Assembly: GCA_005406025.1 (NCBI GenBank)
Contig: BGZK01001599.1
Span: 62,001-126,000, forward strand
Length of the DNA: 64,000 nucleotides
Direction of reading: 5' to 3'
DNA from: Eumeta japonica
Lineage: Eukaryota; Arthropoda; Insecta; Lepidoptera; Psychidae
This document shows positions 1 to 12,339 of the stretch, in pieces. The notes beneath the pieces are model-generated. The model did no database searches, was not told the origin of the DNA, and saw only the letters and a program-made list of their open reading frames with translations. The stretch's first letter is position 1. Every line of letters starts with the position of its first letter. The translations under genes were made by a program, and so were the position numbers.

Positions 1-689
1 ATATTTGCCACAAGGCTACGGGATCCTTAAATAATCAGGAAAGTTAATTGACAGCAGTTAACATCGTAAAATTTTTGTATGTTATTTCTGTTTCTGTATT
101 TCAAGTCACTATTAAAAAAATCGTTTGTTCAATTTGCACGGGGTGGCGCCTACGACAGTTCCGTGAAGCCTTTGATCAGTGTACAAAATAAATTAATAAT
201 TTAAACGCGAATAACCAATAAATCGACTGTTCCATTAAAAAATATTTTTTTATTATTAGAGCTGTCATTACTACTGTGTTGATTCTAGACTACAACATCT
301 TGGAAGACAACTGAATATATGATCTAAACTACTAGTAAAAAAATAAACACTAAAAATCATTATTATGTTGTAGTTAATACTTCAATCTACTTCCTAAAAA
401 TATGAAAAATCTCAATTGTTCTAAGAAGGTTTTAAGAAAATAGTAGGGGTGTTGGAACAATTTGACTGATTAGCTTATATCTATTGATGCTTTTTAAATT
501 AAGTTGGATATGACTTTGTACATTATACAATTTACATAATGTAACATTTAAACACTTTATTCTTGTAACTTTCTGTATATTTTTTTCCGGTTTCTACGTA
601 CAAGTGTTATCCACGTCTATAGAATGTGTAATCAGAAGTAAATAAATAAATAAAATATTGAGTTCAATGCAGTTCGGTGTGGTGCCCCT
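1..689. other. Non-coding, AT-rich
   Basis: No gene, RNA or repeat structure recognised. Confidence 0.6.
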
Positions 690-925
690 AAAGGAAGCAC
701 TAAAAATGCGCTCTGGACCACTTTCAAAGCGACCACGAAGTTAGTTAACGAAGTGGCTGCAAAGGAATGGATTCCTTTTAATATTTCTTTTTAATGGGCA
801 TGTTGTCGCTCTTAAACACAATTGCGGCGGGCACCGCTCCAACGCCAGTTCTTTATTTGACCACGGATTAATTGGCTTAGCTCGTACCGCTTTGTTAGCC
901 CGCTCCGCCGCAGAAAAGTCGAATT
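690..925. other. GC-rich island, candidate regulatory sequence
   Basis: A block richer in G+C than its surroundings, with homeodomain-type words such as GGATTAATTGG (866-876) and no coding frame of note. It could be a conserved non-coding element. Inference only. Confidence 0.3.
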
Positions 926-2599
926 ATGTCGACGTTCCAACTTAATGCGGGGTAATAAATATTTGATGTACGCCCGGTTAACAATTAAAGGAAACTCCGT
1001 TATGCGCTACACAGTTTATAGTGTGTACCTGTGGCAGGGCGTGCCTAACACAAGCGAGATGTCTTCAAGCCGCCTTAACATTAATAAGGTTAGTCTTAAA
1101 ACAACATCAAGGTCTAACAACCAGGATGACACCAGCTGACGCTCACAGGTTAACGTGTCTCCCGAAGCGCGGAAGCGCTCAAGTTTGATCTCATTAGACT
1201 GGAGTCGGTCCCTAATCCTATTTCACACCTTGGAGTGCCAATACATTCATCCCAACTCAACCTCGATATCACATTGTCACTTACCTTCTACGACAAACAT
1301 TTAACGATAATTAATTTATATGTGAATCCGGTTATAAGTTTTGTGTAGTTATCATTAAACACAATAATTTGGTTCAATTTTCATTGCGAAGATATATGTC
1401 ACATTTTTTTTCAATGTATTCAAACTTCGTAATATTTTTAAAATTCCATTAGTTTAAGGTGAAAAGATAAACAATTAATGTGTGCATTTTTGAATTAACT
1501 CTTCTATTTCAAAATTCTCATAGGACTATTATAGTCTGTACGGGGAAGTAAGTGTCGTTAAAAAATATTATTGAATAATGTTAAGACAAATATTTATTTA
1601 ACGTTTGTTTATGCTTCGTAAATGTTCAGTCAGCGATTTCCATTTTACGCAGACGAACTTTAATTTTTGTCGTTAATATTTAAAACACTTATCAAATATA
1701 GCTTTTAAAACCACGAGTTCAGATATTGCTTTTGTTTAAAACTTTAATTCCCAAAAATATTTAATGCCTATCAGAAGACTTTAATCTCAATTCATATAAA
1801 AAAATCATAATTTTTATGTCCTTGATATCGTTATTAAATAAACAATACAGACAATAAATACTAGGCGTCTCCCAAATCACTTCGTATATTAGTTATTTGT
1901 GTAAACAACCATCATCCGCGCAGAAAAACAATGGTATTTGATTAATTACCCGTAACCTAGTATTACGAGGGTGCCAATCGTTTGAGGTTCAGTTGGGATA
2001 CTTGATAACGCGCGGTTTAGATTATTCGATAAGACCTATTATTGCTGATGCCATCGTTAGCTCAGTACACTAAACGTTGTAGTTATTGATCTAAACGTGT
2101 ACAATGATACGTATTAAACACGTAGATAACAAAATCGAAACAAGTGTTTTTTTGGAACATCCTCTTATAGTGATTGTGTTTCTTGACATATTTTCACGTT
2201 ATACTGTCTACATGTTTATAAAATTGTAATGATAATTACGAGATAACTAAAGAGGTTAATTTTATTCAGAGTCAATAACGAACAGATGTATGAAAGAAAG
2301 AAAGGTTTATTAAGAAGTAAGTATCAAATTTCGCGTTTCGGTATAAATAAGTCGGTTACAAAAATTATGCTCCAGAGATTGCGCAAAGACTGCTTTTTCT
2401 TAGAAGTTATTGCATTTATGACGTATATGTTGGTATTATATCAATGAAGTTTTACTTCTTTGAAAGTTAGCAAGATGAATATGTGTTATGTCTAAAAATA
2501 AGGTAGCAATCATCTATTAAAGTGTCAATTCTAAATGGATCGTTTATTGTAAATGAATAATTAACTATCTTCTAACAAGCCGAAGCATTTAGTCAGACG
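926..2599. other. Non-coding, AT-rich
   Basis: No gene recognised. The 64-codon frame at 945-1139 has no known motif and is taken as chance. Confidence 0.6.
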
Positions 2600-3080
2600 A
2601 AGTGAGAGAGTCACACTAGTCTTCTGCTGGCGGAGTACTCGCTTCTCGTATTGAGGGACGTAGACATTCTTTTGCGCACACGCAAAAGAAGCCCTTCGTC
2701 TCGCCCTACGCTCTCATGAGCCCGAGGTGATACATGGATAGCTACAGACGCCGCGTGCGCTTTTCATTCCACTTCTGAAGGCGGCTTCAAAGTAGTCCGC
2801 GGTTCGGCCGCGAGATGGCCAGCCCGGCGCCGCGGCGGCAGTCTCCGCGCCAGTGGCGACGCCGATCATAAATAACGTGACGCGTAACTAATTCCCGAAC
2901 AGAGCGGGCCCACATGCGCGGTGACGCAATGCCCCATTCGGGACGGGTAAACATAGTCTCAGTTAATTTTCTTTACATGTATCAACGTCGGTACGTACTT
3001 ACGGGAGAGTCCGCCACGGATTTAAATCGGATCTCGTGAGTGAGTCACCGTTTGTCCCGCATTCGATTTTATTGTTGCAC
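2600..3080. other. GC-rich island, candidate regulatory sequence
   Basis: Very GC-rich (CGGCGCCGCGGCGGCAG near 2826) and bounded by AT-rich DNA. Contains CATAAATAACGTGACGCG and AACTAATTCCC. No supported gene. It could be a promoter or enhancer of a gene outside the window. Confidence 0.35.
2667..2690. repeat. Perfect 10-bp inverted repeat in a GC-rich island
   Basis: TTCTTTTGCG and CGCAAAAGAA around CACA. Confidence 0.85.
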
Positions 3081-3390
3081 TTGTTTCTTTACGAGGCGAT
3101 TTCGTATGTTTAAAAAATGAAATTAGGCGTAGGTTTTCACTGTCGAGTATTTCGGTCTGCAATGTTTGTTTGGAAACATTCGACGATGTGTATAGAAATT
3201 TGACGACGGAGTTTTTTAAATATAATTAAACATAATCTTAAATTTGTTTAGGACATAATCGCTTAGTAAAATTAGAAGTATTTTAATGTTTATGCTTTGA
3301 AATGTATTTCTTTGATTTTACACTATTGTTTAATAGCTTGCATCGTTAAGTACAAAAAATGCGTTTTAAATTTTATTAGACGCATTCGAC

Positions 3391-3475
3391 AAAGCACTGG
3401 TGGCTCTACGGGTTGAGAATGTCCATGCGCAGCGGTGACCATCGCCTCTGAAGGTTCACGTGCTCGTTGGCCCCA
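3391..3475 (+). repeat. Lepidopteran retroelement 3' tail (copy 1)
   Basis: Contains GGTTGAGAATGTCCATGCGC, then AGCGGTGACCATCGCCTCTG, then TGCTCGTTGGCCCC. The order GGTTG-GTGTCCATG-GCGGTGACCATC-TGCTCGTTGGCC is, as I remember it, a common tail of LINE/SINE elements in moths and butterflies. A diverged copy lies at 57880-58015. Read from memory of the family, not from a search. Confidence 0.5.
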
Positions 3476-3821
3476 TCAATTATGCTACAACAAAAAACAA
3501 ACCGTTAAGCTTAATGTAAACATTTCCAATATAAGTAAATTAAGTTCCTAAGTATGTAAATGAAATCGAATAGTCACTAAACTTTCATACTTATGGTTAA
3601 GAAACAGTATAAGTTATATCAATTATTATAATATAATTAATATAATAGAATATAATATTTATTTAAGAATATAGAATAGATTTTCAAAGTAGTAGTCAAT
3701 AATTTGCAATATGTCAGAAACGCTATTTTTTTAATTTACAATCTAGATATATAGAGATCATTGACTGATAATCTTTATCTCTATCTGTCACGAATTTCTT
3801 CTTTAATTTATATAGACCTTA

Positions 3822-3880
3822 TCGGTTTAGCGAGTGAGGAGGCGCTAGAGGCCATGAGTCGATTCCCGGTAGAGTCAAAT
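3822..3880 (+). repeat. Possible tRNA-derived SINE relic
   Basis: TTTAGCGAGTGAGG resembles a degraded A box. GAGTCGATTCCCGG (3857-3870) resembles the B box GGTTCGATTCC, at about the right distance. No full cloverleaf can be drawn. Confidence 0.35.
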
Positions 3881-5488
3881 ATATTTCGATTTATTTTACC
3901 AGCATATTGAATAGATCTGCGCATGTTCATGATAAATATATAATATATGCTACTTGCATAACGTCTCGTCAATATTCACGTACCTATCTCAAAACAAATA
4001 TAGGAAGCGAAAACATAAGTATAATATACGTGAAATTTAAAGAGTAAAAAATATATTTAATAATGATTTGGATACTTTTAGCATGCATATAAATAGGTTA
4101 ATGAAATATAGCATACATGAAACGAACATAATCTATATAACACTATATTGTTAAAATGATGTATGAGCAAATGAATTTATATGCGTCGCTTTTAGCTTCA
4201 ATCAGATGTCAACTGAAACTTGCTATGGATTTAGTAGTATAATAACGATGGAATTGACATTAAATCCATCACTATTTTTTTAAAGCAAACATTGGCCCAA
4301 AATCGTACGCCATAAAAGGGCAAAGTGTGGCACGTGTTCAAATATTTATTCATGGACGATTATTTTCAACCATTATCTAGCAAAGATAATAAATCCTTAA
4401 TCCTTAAGGAAACGAAGATCTGCCCCAGAACCGGAAAACGGAAAAGCATGAACGCGATTGGAATCTTAAACGAATACGTTACCTTACCAAAAGCGAGATT
4501 AAGATCGGATTCGAATGCGAAACGAAAAGCAAAATCACTGGAACGGGATCGGGCACGAGATCAAAATCGAAAGCGAAATCGGGAACAGGACGACAATAAC
4601 ACAGACGTGAAAGGTGAAGGGACTCGTATTGCGTCTACACGGGTGAAGTCGCGGACAAAAGCTAGTACATTGTATTCCGCTCCGTTAAATCCCTACACGA
4701 AATATTTGGTCCACATTTCGGCGGCGGTCGTCGCCGGGACACCCAATAAATGTCGTTCTTTGATCACAAAATAACGTCCTGGCCGCCGTCACATGAAAGC
4801 TCGCTTCCACAAATTTCCACAAATTAAAGATTATATTATCGTCTGCTTCCTAACAGGTAATTTGAGCTTTTCTTAGAAACCCGCTGAATTGGAAATGTTA
4901 ATGAGTAGCGCTATTTTGATACTTAAAAAAGCTTTTATTATCTGAGACGTCGATGGAGTTTTTTCGTTAAACTTGCTTAAATATCAGACAACAAATATAG
5001 GTAGTTTTTATAGTTATTTTTCATATGTTACCTACACCGATATAAATTTATGAAAATACAGTCAAATCACAAACACGTATCTAAACAAGGTTGTTGTATA
5101 ATCTCAACAATTAACTTCACAAGTTGTTACGTGTTTACAATTTAATGCACGATCTACGATGTAGAGGCCATATGTACAGGAAAGTGTACGCTCAAACTCA
5201 CAGCTGAGACGAATAACCCCATATCGTATGTTTTGGATTAAACATGTGATCGACTGTTATGATTACGTCACACCATATGTATAGTGGTGAAATATTTTCC
5301 TATTTTATTTGATACATCCAAGTTTATCCTTACTACATACGAGAAAAAATTAAGAGTATAGACATAAACTATAAAGTTGTATAAATTACTCGTTAATGTT
5401 ACGAGAGCGTTCATATCGCTATGAATAATAAAAGCCATTTATTTTTCTTAATTTAAAGTATGTGTGCTAAATTAACAAATTATCGGTC
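3881..5488. other. Non-coding apart from the hexamer tract
   Basis: AT-rich with no gene seen. A short CpG-containing segment (4720-4800) follows the hexamer tract. Confidence 0.55.
4440..4640 (+). repeat. Degenerate GAATCG/GAAACG hexamer tract
   Basis: Many variants of a six-base word (GGATTC, GAATGC, GAAACG, AAAATC, GAAAGC, GAAATC) follow each other. The stretch is open on the plus strand (149 codons, 4325-4774) because the repeat lacks stops; the predicted peptide is rich in Arg, Lys and Asp and matches no family I know. Similar tracts lie at 35600-35700 and 36235-36330. Confidence 0.5.
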
Positions 5489-5516
5489 TTAATGCTAAAC
5501 ATAGGTTTAGCATTAA
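5489..5516. repeat. Perfect 12-bp inverted repeat, 4-base loop
   Basis: TTAATGCTAAAC and GTTTAGCATTAA around ATAG. It lies about 190 bases before the 36-bp tandem array. Confidence 0.9.
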
Positions 5517-5702
5517 CAACAGTGATCGTTAAATGGATAGTTTAAGGATTTAGACGTTTAAATAGCCAACGTCTAGCCAACGCTTAGACCATGCTCGACC
5601 CGAGTGGTAGACTTATAATCGTAGCAAATAGTGGCTCTGAGTACTTATGTATTTACCATGAACTAAATAATTGTAATGAGTTATATTTTAATGAATTCTA
5701 AC

Positions 5703-6003
5703 GTCCAGAAGTGACCTCAATATGTATTACATTGCTTATCCGGTAGTGACTTAAATATAAACTAAATCGATATGCCCAGTAGGGATCTCAATGTACATCA
5801 TATTGCCATGTGCAATATGACACGAACATACATTGTATAGCTATCTCCAGTAGCAACCTAAACATATAATACAATGCTATGACCAAGAGTGAACTGATGA
5901 AGAAAAACGGAACATACACTACATTGCTATAGTCAGTTACGATCTAAATGTTCGCTTCATTGCCATGTCCAGTAGCGCTTAAACATACATTATAATGGTA
6001 TGA
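5703..6003 (+). repeat. Decayed tandem array, about eight 36-bp units
   Basis: Units begin with a variant of GTCCAGTAGTGACCTAAA and end with a variant of ACATTACATTGCTATG. Starts are near 5703, 5738, 5774, about 5810, 5845, 5881, 5932 and 5967, so the period is 35-36 bp apart from one unit with about 15 extra bases. Units are strongly diverged from each other, so the array is old. No continuous reading frame crosses it. Confidence 0.75.
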
Positions 6004-6556
6004 TAAGTATTAATCTGTACTACTACTGCGTCGCTTGCTGTGGCCCATAAAATGTTGTCACTTGAGTAATACATTACATCTCAAATTCTAAAAATACGCT
6101 ATGACTACGAGCAGTAACCACTGCGTGGAGCTTCGAGAGCCACACCTGGAGTCGAAATCCAATAGCATTTAAACGCTTTAACTAAATGAAGAACTTCACT
6201 TTGACTACATAAATCATTTTAACTAATGCATGCGCCCAGCCCGACGGGCCGACGGGCGTGTCTCGTTCAACACTTGAACGCAACATTATTACGCTGTCAG
6301 TGTTTTGTTTCATAATAGTTATGAAAAATTTAACATGTATGGAATTTTCCCAATATAGTTTCGTTTGTATTTTTTTTTTCATTACATTTAAAAGAAGCAA
6401 ACAATTGTGCATGTCACCAGAGTAGGTGGTCATTGCTACCCATAGACATTCGCAATCCCAGAGGAGTCATCAGTGCGTTACCGGTTTCTTGGGTTGGAAT
6501 AGTTTATCTGATAGAGCGAAAAGTAGGGTGGTGAAGGGGCGAATGTACCACCGGAA

Positions 6557-6578
6557 CTCTCACTCACTCACTCACTCA
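6557..6578 (+). repeat. CTCA microsatellite
   Basis: About five copies of CTCA/ACTC. Confidence 0.9.
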
Positions 6579-7292
6579 ATAGTGGAAAGTGTTACTTCTC
6601 GTATGTATTGTGGGAGGGTGTAGTACCTCACCGTTCGAGGAGGCCTATTTGCGTGCAATACGATATGATAAATAAAGTGGATGAATTTATACAAATGTAA
6701 TTCGGATATATAGTAAACTTTATCAAGTTTTAATCAAATTCCTCTTGCACCACTACTTAGTGTTTGTTGACATGTATGACAACCTGCATATTGTTATTTA
6801 TGGACTTTGATCAAATTATCCAATCAGGATTGTCTTTGTAGCAAATTCTTAAGTGATTAAGAGCATCGGTTTAGAACTCAGTAGGTACACTTGTATTTCT
6901 TTAGAAAAAAAATTGTACTATTTTAAATTGTTAAATTAAACGATATTGATTACTAAACGTAATTTTAACAATGACTTAATATTACAATTGGAGTCATGTC
7001 AACATGAGGTAACATAACACAGCATTGACTTAAACTTTTATAAATACGTTTAATTTCTACAAAAAAGTACATTTTTGACAGGCCCGTCGAGTTGCAGTTA
7101 GGATCATGACATATATCGCATTGCCCACTAGGTAGCACTGGAGCACAACCGAAACAACTAACACGAAAACCAATGTTTGTACACTATCACACCTCTCTGA
7201 CAGTGGAATAGACATCAGGTCACTCGTACTGCGCGATAGAGTCGATTGTAACCCTTCACGAAATGTATTCCCCAACATATGAAATAAAACAA

Positions 7293-7312
7293 CATTCATT
7301 CATTCATTCATT
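7293..7312 (+). repeat. CATT microsatellite
   Basis: About five copies of CATT. Confidence 0.9.
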
Positions 7313-8286
7313 TATATAATTATGAGGTTTACACGCTTACCGAAAAAAACAACATAAGAGGTTGTTGCGTCTTTGGTTGTTTGTTCGTTAAGAGTAAAGT
7401 GTAGTTAGATAGGACTTGACAAGCATAGGACTTGACAAATTCAAATATACGTATTTTGTTGTGCGCATGTTATAATCTTAAGCTTGTGTTTATACCAAAA
7501 TATTAAAATTCAATACAACGTAAGCCTTCGCACCGAGGGGTTAGCACGGTTGAAAACCCGCTTTGGAAATAATAGAAAATGTAAGAATGTGACGTGGCCG
7601 TTCGTTTATAGGGAACTTTACTGTTTGTCATTTCGTTCATAAGTTTATTCCCATTAACTACAATCCGCCAGCGTCCATAAATCACAATCGTTACACTTAT
7701 GACCGCGAGTCGTATGGAATTAGAGCCGTCACCTCGCGTACCTATGGAATGGGGTGGAATAACAAATGTTTTGTTTCCGTCATTATAATAATGGGTTGGC
7801 TAAAAAAAAATCTGTTACAACATTAGAGCGACGCTTTTTTTTTTCTCTTAAAATAATGCGATTTATAACTGTAAGCTTTGGAATACAAATTCCTTTCTTG
7901 TAAGGAGATAACGATCACGATGTGAGTTTTAGAACTTCTTCCGAAACGCAAGTACTGGATCAGATCAATTATGGTGGGAATAAGATTCTAGACACGTCAC
8001 GGAGGAATGGTACGGATCTGGGAGTTTCCGTCTCATCGGTCGAGTTAGGAAGTACCTAGGTATTCTGTACTAAGTGATTCTACGTGTACGCGTGTTGAGT
8101 GGCAGCCCGCTACATGCACCCGTTGTAGTAAATAAAACATTAAGTTTCAACTTAAACTATGCTATATATTATAAATACTTTTCTAACAAAAAGAAAATTT
8201 ATTTCACGACTGCCCCAAAAAAAGAAGTGTAATGTTTTCAGGATTCATGTTTTATGTATGTATATATATATATATATTGTATTAGG

Positions 8287-8695
8287 GTAGTCGTTAAAAA
8301 TTATTTTTTTTGCGTCGCCCCCTTAAAAGCTTCTTTATGATGAAAAAACACTAGGATTTTTTTTCTTTTTTTTTAATTCAAAACAACACGTGCCTCTAGA
8401 CAAATTAATTTTTGGGTATAATCACTTTTTCTAATTTTTTTGAATTTAAGTTTTTGTATATTGTTATTTTGATTAATTATTGTTTTTTTATTGATTTCAG
8501 TTCTATAATTTTTTTTATTTCAAATAAAATTGTATTTTTCATGGAGAATTCCCCAAAAAAATGATTATAGCCAAAAATTAACTTAGATCGTCTAAAGGCA
8601 GGTGTTATTTTGAATTAAAAAAAAAAGAACATTTTCTCCAGTCTTTTTCATCAAAAGGAAGGGGTGTCGCAAAAAATTTAATTTTTAACGACCAC
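8287..8695. mobile_element. Non-autonomous element with ~60-bp inverted ends
   Basis: The left end, from GTAGTCGTTAAAAATTA through the C-run and GATGAAAAA (8287-8351), is matched in reverse by 8638-8695 with small gaps. The interior is AT-rich without a gene. It resembles a MITE. The right end overlaps a strong palindrome, so two copies may have met there. Confidence 0.6.
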
Positions 8696-8732
8696 TCTGA
8701 AATAAAATATTTCAGAGTGATCGTTAAAAATT
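8680..8732. repeat. Near-perfect palindrome, 25-bp arms
   Basis: The arms 8680-8704 and 8708-8732 are complementary with one mismatch in 25 and a 3-base loop. Each arm contains CTCTGAAATA next to CG-TTAAAAATT, the end motif of the adjacent inverted-repeat element. It looks like two element ends joined head to head. Confidence 0.88.
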
Positions 8733-10269
8733 ATTATATTATATATATAAATGCCTAAACAGGTTTGAATGCGTGGGGTATTATTTAAATCCTTACATAG
8801 ACCCAAGTGACATTGGCCAGGAATTTTTAAAAAAATAATCCATGTCTCCATTTTCAAATGAGATTTTTTTTTCAATTGTTATATTAGTCATGGCAGTCGG
8901 GGAACCTTTCTGATCAAAAATTTTTAATGTAAGATGCCCACCGACTGCAACAACAATTTTCTTTATCTGTTTGGTCAGCGACTATATGAGTGACCTTGCG
9001 CTTTGTATGATGCAGATTGTCCACTACAACTTGTTTTTTACTATTTAGTTCTTTTTTGGCGGGGTAGTCGCGTTTTTTTTTTATTTACTTAGACTAAATA
9101 ATTTCGCATTGACAGTTTAATATGTACACCAAAAAATAAATCACGTAGTCAAATCAACAAATCCTTATTTCCTATAGATTTGTTCATTTCACTACGTGCC
9201 ATAGCGCAAAACAAAGCAAGGCGAGTTTTTTCAGTTGTGTGAATTTGTATTTAATTTGAATAAAACTTATTCCAGTTAAATTATTTTTATACCTATTTTG
9301 CTGTTATACTTTTTTTTTTGTTATGCGCAAAATCCTAGATTACCGAAATGTATAATTTAGAAGCAGGTACATTATTCTTTTTAGTTGCCACACGATTTTA
9401 CATGTCCGTCTCGTCTATCTCAGACCATCGCGTCGGGTCCGCCCGCCCAACTTACCCTCTGCCCGCCCAACAATTAAATTGCTATCTTGTCATCTTGCCC
9501 TTAATCTACGTAGTTCATATGCATTTCCAGTTGAGGCGATTGAAGAGTGTTAGACCATATGTGAAAATTGAACATTCATAAATCGTGTAAAATCATAGCG
9601 AAATGATTGTTATGGCTCCGTACCTTTTTTTTTACATCTTTTTATAAAATATTTAAATATCTTTCCCGAACGCATTTAATCCCAACTTCTTGTCCTAATT
9701 TCTTTTGCTATAAAATATGACCTAAATTATAATAAAATAAAATAAGATAACGTCTCATACGAGCAGTTGGCCATAAAAAGAAACACAAAGCAAGTTTCAA
9801 ATCGTATGTCACAGTCGATTGACTTCATTTGTGTCGGATGAGGTAGAAGTTGTTATTACTGATGTGTAATGATTTAATGAAGTTTATCAAATTGAAATGC
9901 AAATTCAAAGTGCCTTTATTTCGTAGGCTATAATATAATACTTGCAATACTTCATAATATTTGAAGAATTTATTAATATCATCACTTGTTTTTTAATTAC
10001 CACTCGTTTGTAAGGCAATTAGTTATCCCTCAAGAAGAACGAGAAAAAAACTTGAGGATAGGTCTTTTTAAAATAAAATTATATAGATATACAATCATAT
10101 ATAAAACTATAGCAAGAAAACAAATCTGTAGGTAGTCGAGTTCATTATGTACATTTATGTTATAAATATTCCGAAATTGTTGGTATTTTTTTTGTGCAAA
10201 GTGTTTGCTTAATAAAGATTTTAAATTTGTATAATGGTATATTTTGTATATCCCCAGGATTCTAATCAA
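8733..10269. other. Non-coding, AT-rich
   Basis: Contains GCAGTCGG (8893) paired with CCGACTGC (8941), a short hairpin that may belong to the inverted-repeat element to its left. No gene seen. Confidence 0.5.
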
Positions 10270-10690
10270 ACTTATTGAAAAATAAGTTTAATATAAGATT
10301 CCAATGAATCTTATTGAAAAATGCGCTCATTAAGATACCTAAATGAATTCGTGACCCCATGCAGACGACTAACATGTAAACATAGTTTATTTTTATTTCT
10401 AGTATTGAAATTATATCCATCACTATTTATATTAAGACATTCTAAATTTTTTCTTAAGTATATTAAATATTAGTAAAAAAACTGTGATGTCACATTTAAA
10501 ATTTTAACTTCTTTAAACCTACATCTAAAAGAAACACTCATTAATAAAAAACCAAAAAGTATTATAAAGAACAGTATCTGTCCAACACAATCAAAATACC
10601 AAAAGAAATATATAGCTAGTTTGACATATTTTGGTACAATTTCGGAGAAAATTTCAAGGTTATTAAAATAATATAACATTTATATGGGAT
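10270..10690 (-). mobile_element. Non-LTR retrotransposon 3' end relic
   Basis: On the minus strand FRCRFKEVKILNVTSQFFY (about 10530-10475) continues across a stop into YLIYLRKNLECLN and then NFNTRNKN (about 10400). That order matches the extreme C-terminus of jockey/CR1-type reverse transcriptase proteins, like the copy at 25.6-29.7 kb. No catalytic domain remains. It touches the Penelope fragment, so one inserted next to or into the other. Confidence 0.65.
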
Positions 10691-10719
10691 TTTAAACAAA
10701 CAACAATTTAAAAACTTAA

Positions 10720-11091
10720 TGTAACAATAAAGATAAAATACACAACAATAAAAAATCTGAAATTTATAAATTAACTTGTGATGACTGTAAATCGATAAAT
10801 AAAGGACAAACCGGACGTTGTTTTGAAAAAAGATACAAAAAACATATTTCGGCCTTTAGAAATAATAAATCAGACAGATCCCATTTTGCTAAACATCTAA
10901 TAGAAACCGGTCATAAGCTTAATAACGATCACAATTTCGATGTTTTGCATGTGTGTGAGAAGGGGTTACGTTTAAATGTTTTGGAATGCTTCGAAGTTTT
11001 AAAACATAAAGATAATAATAATATGCTCAATGACCAAATTAACATGGCTGTGGTCTGTGGCTGCTTTGAGGATGTTTTCGTCGCTCTTTGA
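10720..11091 (+). pseudogene. Penelope-like element: GIY-YIG endonuclease fragment
   Basis: A stop-free frame of 123 codons with no ATG near the start. From about 10759 it reads EIYKLTCDDC, then a GQTGR motif with FEKRYKKHISAFRN (10801-10862), SHFAKHLIETGH and LNVLECFEV. This is the C-terminal GIY-YIG endonuclease of Penelope-like retroelements, which is fused to reverse transcriptase in intact copies and cuts the target DNA. The CXXC-like pair, the active-site Arg and the Glu of LNVLE are present. The usual YIGQTGR reads NKGQTGR, so the second motif Tyr is Asn. The reverse transcriptase is absent upstream; instead the sequence abuts a minus-strand non-LTR relic. It is a 5'-truncated copy. 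Confidence 0.82.
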
Positions 11092-12339
11092 CCATTGCAT
11101 GACAGCAGCCCAACCATTAACGAGGTTGTGTCGGTTGTTTTAACAGTCCTTACACCCTGGTGGATGTGACTGTCGGCATGAAACGTACGTAGAATTAACA
11201 ATTTAACGGTTAGCGGACTGAGATAATTATAAAAATAAATAACACTTGCTTAGGTGTTCGATATCCGTCAATCCTCTGGAATCAATACTCAATCCTTTGC
11301 ATAGGGATTCGTAGTGGAGGGGCAGATTCGAGGGTCAGCGGTGGGTTGCGTGCTGCGTGTTAATGCATGCTGCAGGCAAGCGTCTACCAGTAGTTTCTTT
11401 CAGTCGATAAAAACAGCCTGAACAAAATCAGTCTGGTCTGTTATTTTGCATACGTAACTTAATAAAAAACCTATAATACTTATTTGTTAATATACTTATA
11501 AAATTGTTTGATAATATATTAGTTTTATATTGATTTTTGCTGTAATGTAATTGGAAGTATCCTAAAATTTATTAATAAAATTCGTAAGTTAGTCATTGCA
11601 ATAAGGTTGACAATGTTACCTTAAAAAATATTTGAATATGTAAATTACGCCAACATTCTTAGTTACAGCACGAGCCTACACGTCCTTTATATAGTATTTT
11701 AGTAGATATTTAAAAATATTGTGTGAATTGGTAAGCTTTATGGCTGAGTTTGTCATACTCTTATACCAATGAGCACACCTACGGCGAATCTAACTAAAAA
11801 CAAAAACGCAATTCATAAAAGTTACCCTTGAGTTTGACGAAATTATCTATCAATTTTTACGTTTAACTCATCAACCAGTTGTAATTTTTTTACGCAAATA
11901 AAAACGTTGGCATGAGATTTCAGAAATAATATATGGACAATCTATCAAATCTTGTTGTTCACTTGTTCATGATGGGTCTTTATGTACAAGTCGCAGTGAC
12001 ACTGAAAAATTGTCGATTGTGATCTAAAAATTAACCACTTTGCACGACGTTTCTCTATCTATGCATAATTTACACATTTTAGTTATTGCTTTTCATTTAA
12101 CTGAACACATTGGATTGACGATCATCCACCTGTTCTTTTACATTTAATGTATGCGATGGTGTAATATTAATTCGAAATTAAAAGTTCCGAGCAAAGTCGC
12201 AAAACACCGAGCGTGCGGATATAAAAGGTAATAAAATGCAGTATAAGTTGCAATTTAAAAAAAAATTGCAATGCGAAGAAGTACCGAGGTACAAAAGATC
12301 TTTAAGAGCGATGCAAGATGTGACTAATTCGCAAGTTAG

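Larger units (their letters stand above)
6004..8286. other. Non-coding, AT-rich, with two microsatellites
   Basis: No gene recognised. A 14-base direct repeat (ATAGGACTTGACAA) occurs twice near 7410-7440. Confidence 0.55.

Noticed and set aside
4325..4774. A 149-codon open frame on the plus strand
   Set aside because: It overlaps a degenerate hexamer tract; the peptide is a run of Arg/Lys/Asp/Ser words with no family signature, so it is more likely repeat-derived than a gene.
5703..6003. The ~36-bp array as a CRISPR array
   Set aside because: Units are contiguous and diverged throughout, with no invariant repeat separated by unique spacers, and the DNA is eukaryotic.
10929..11201. A 90-codon minus-strand open frame
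   Set aside because: It is the reverse-strand shadow of the Penelope endonuclease fragment.
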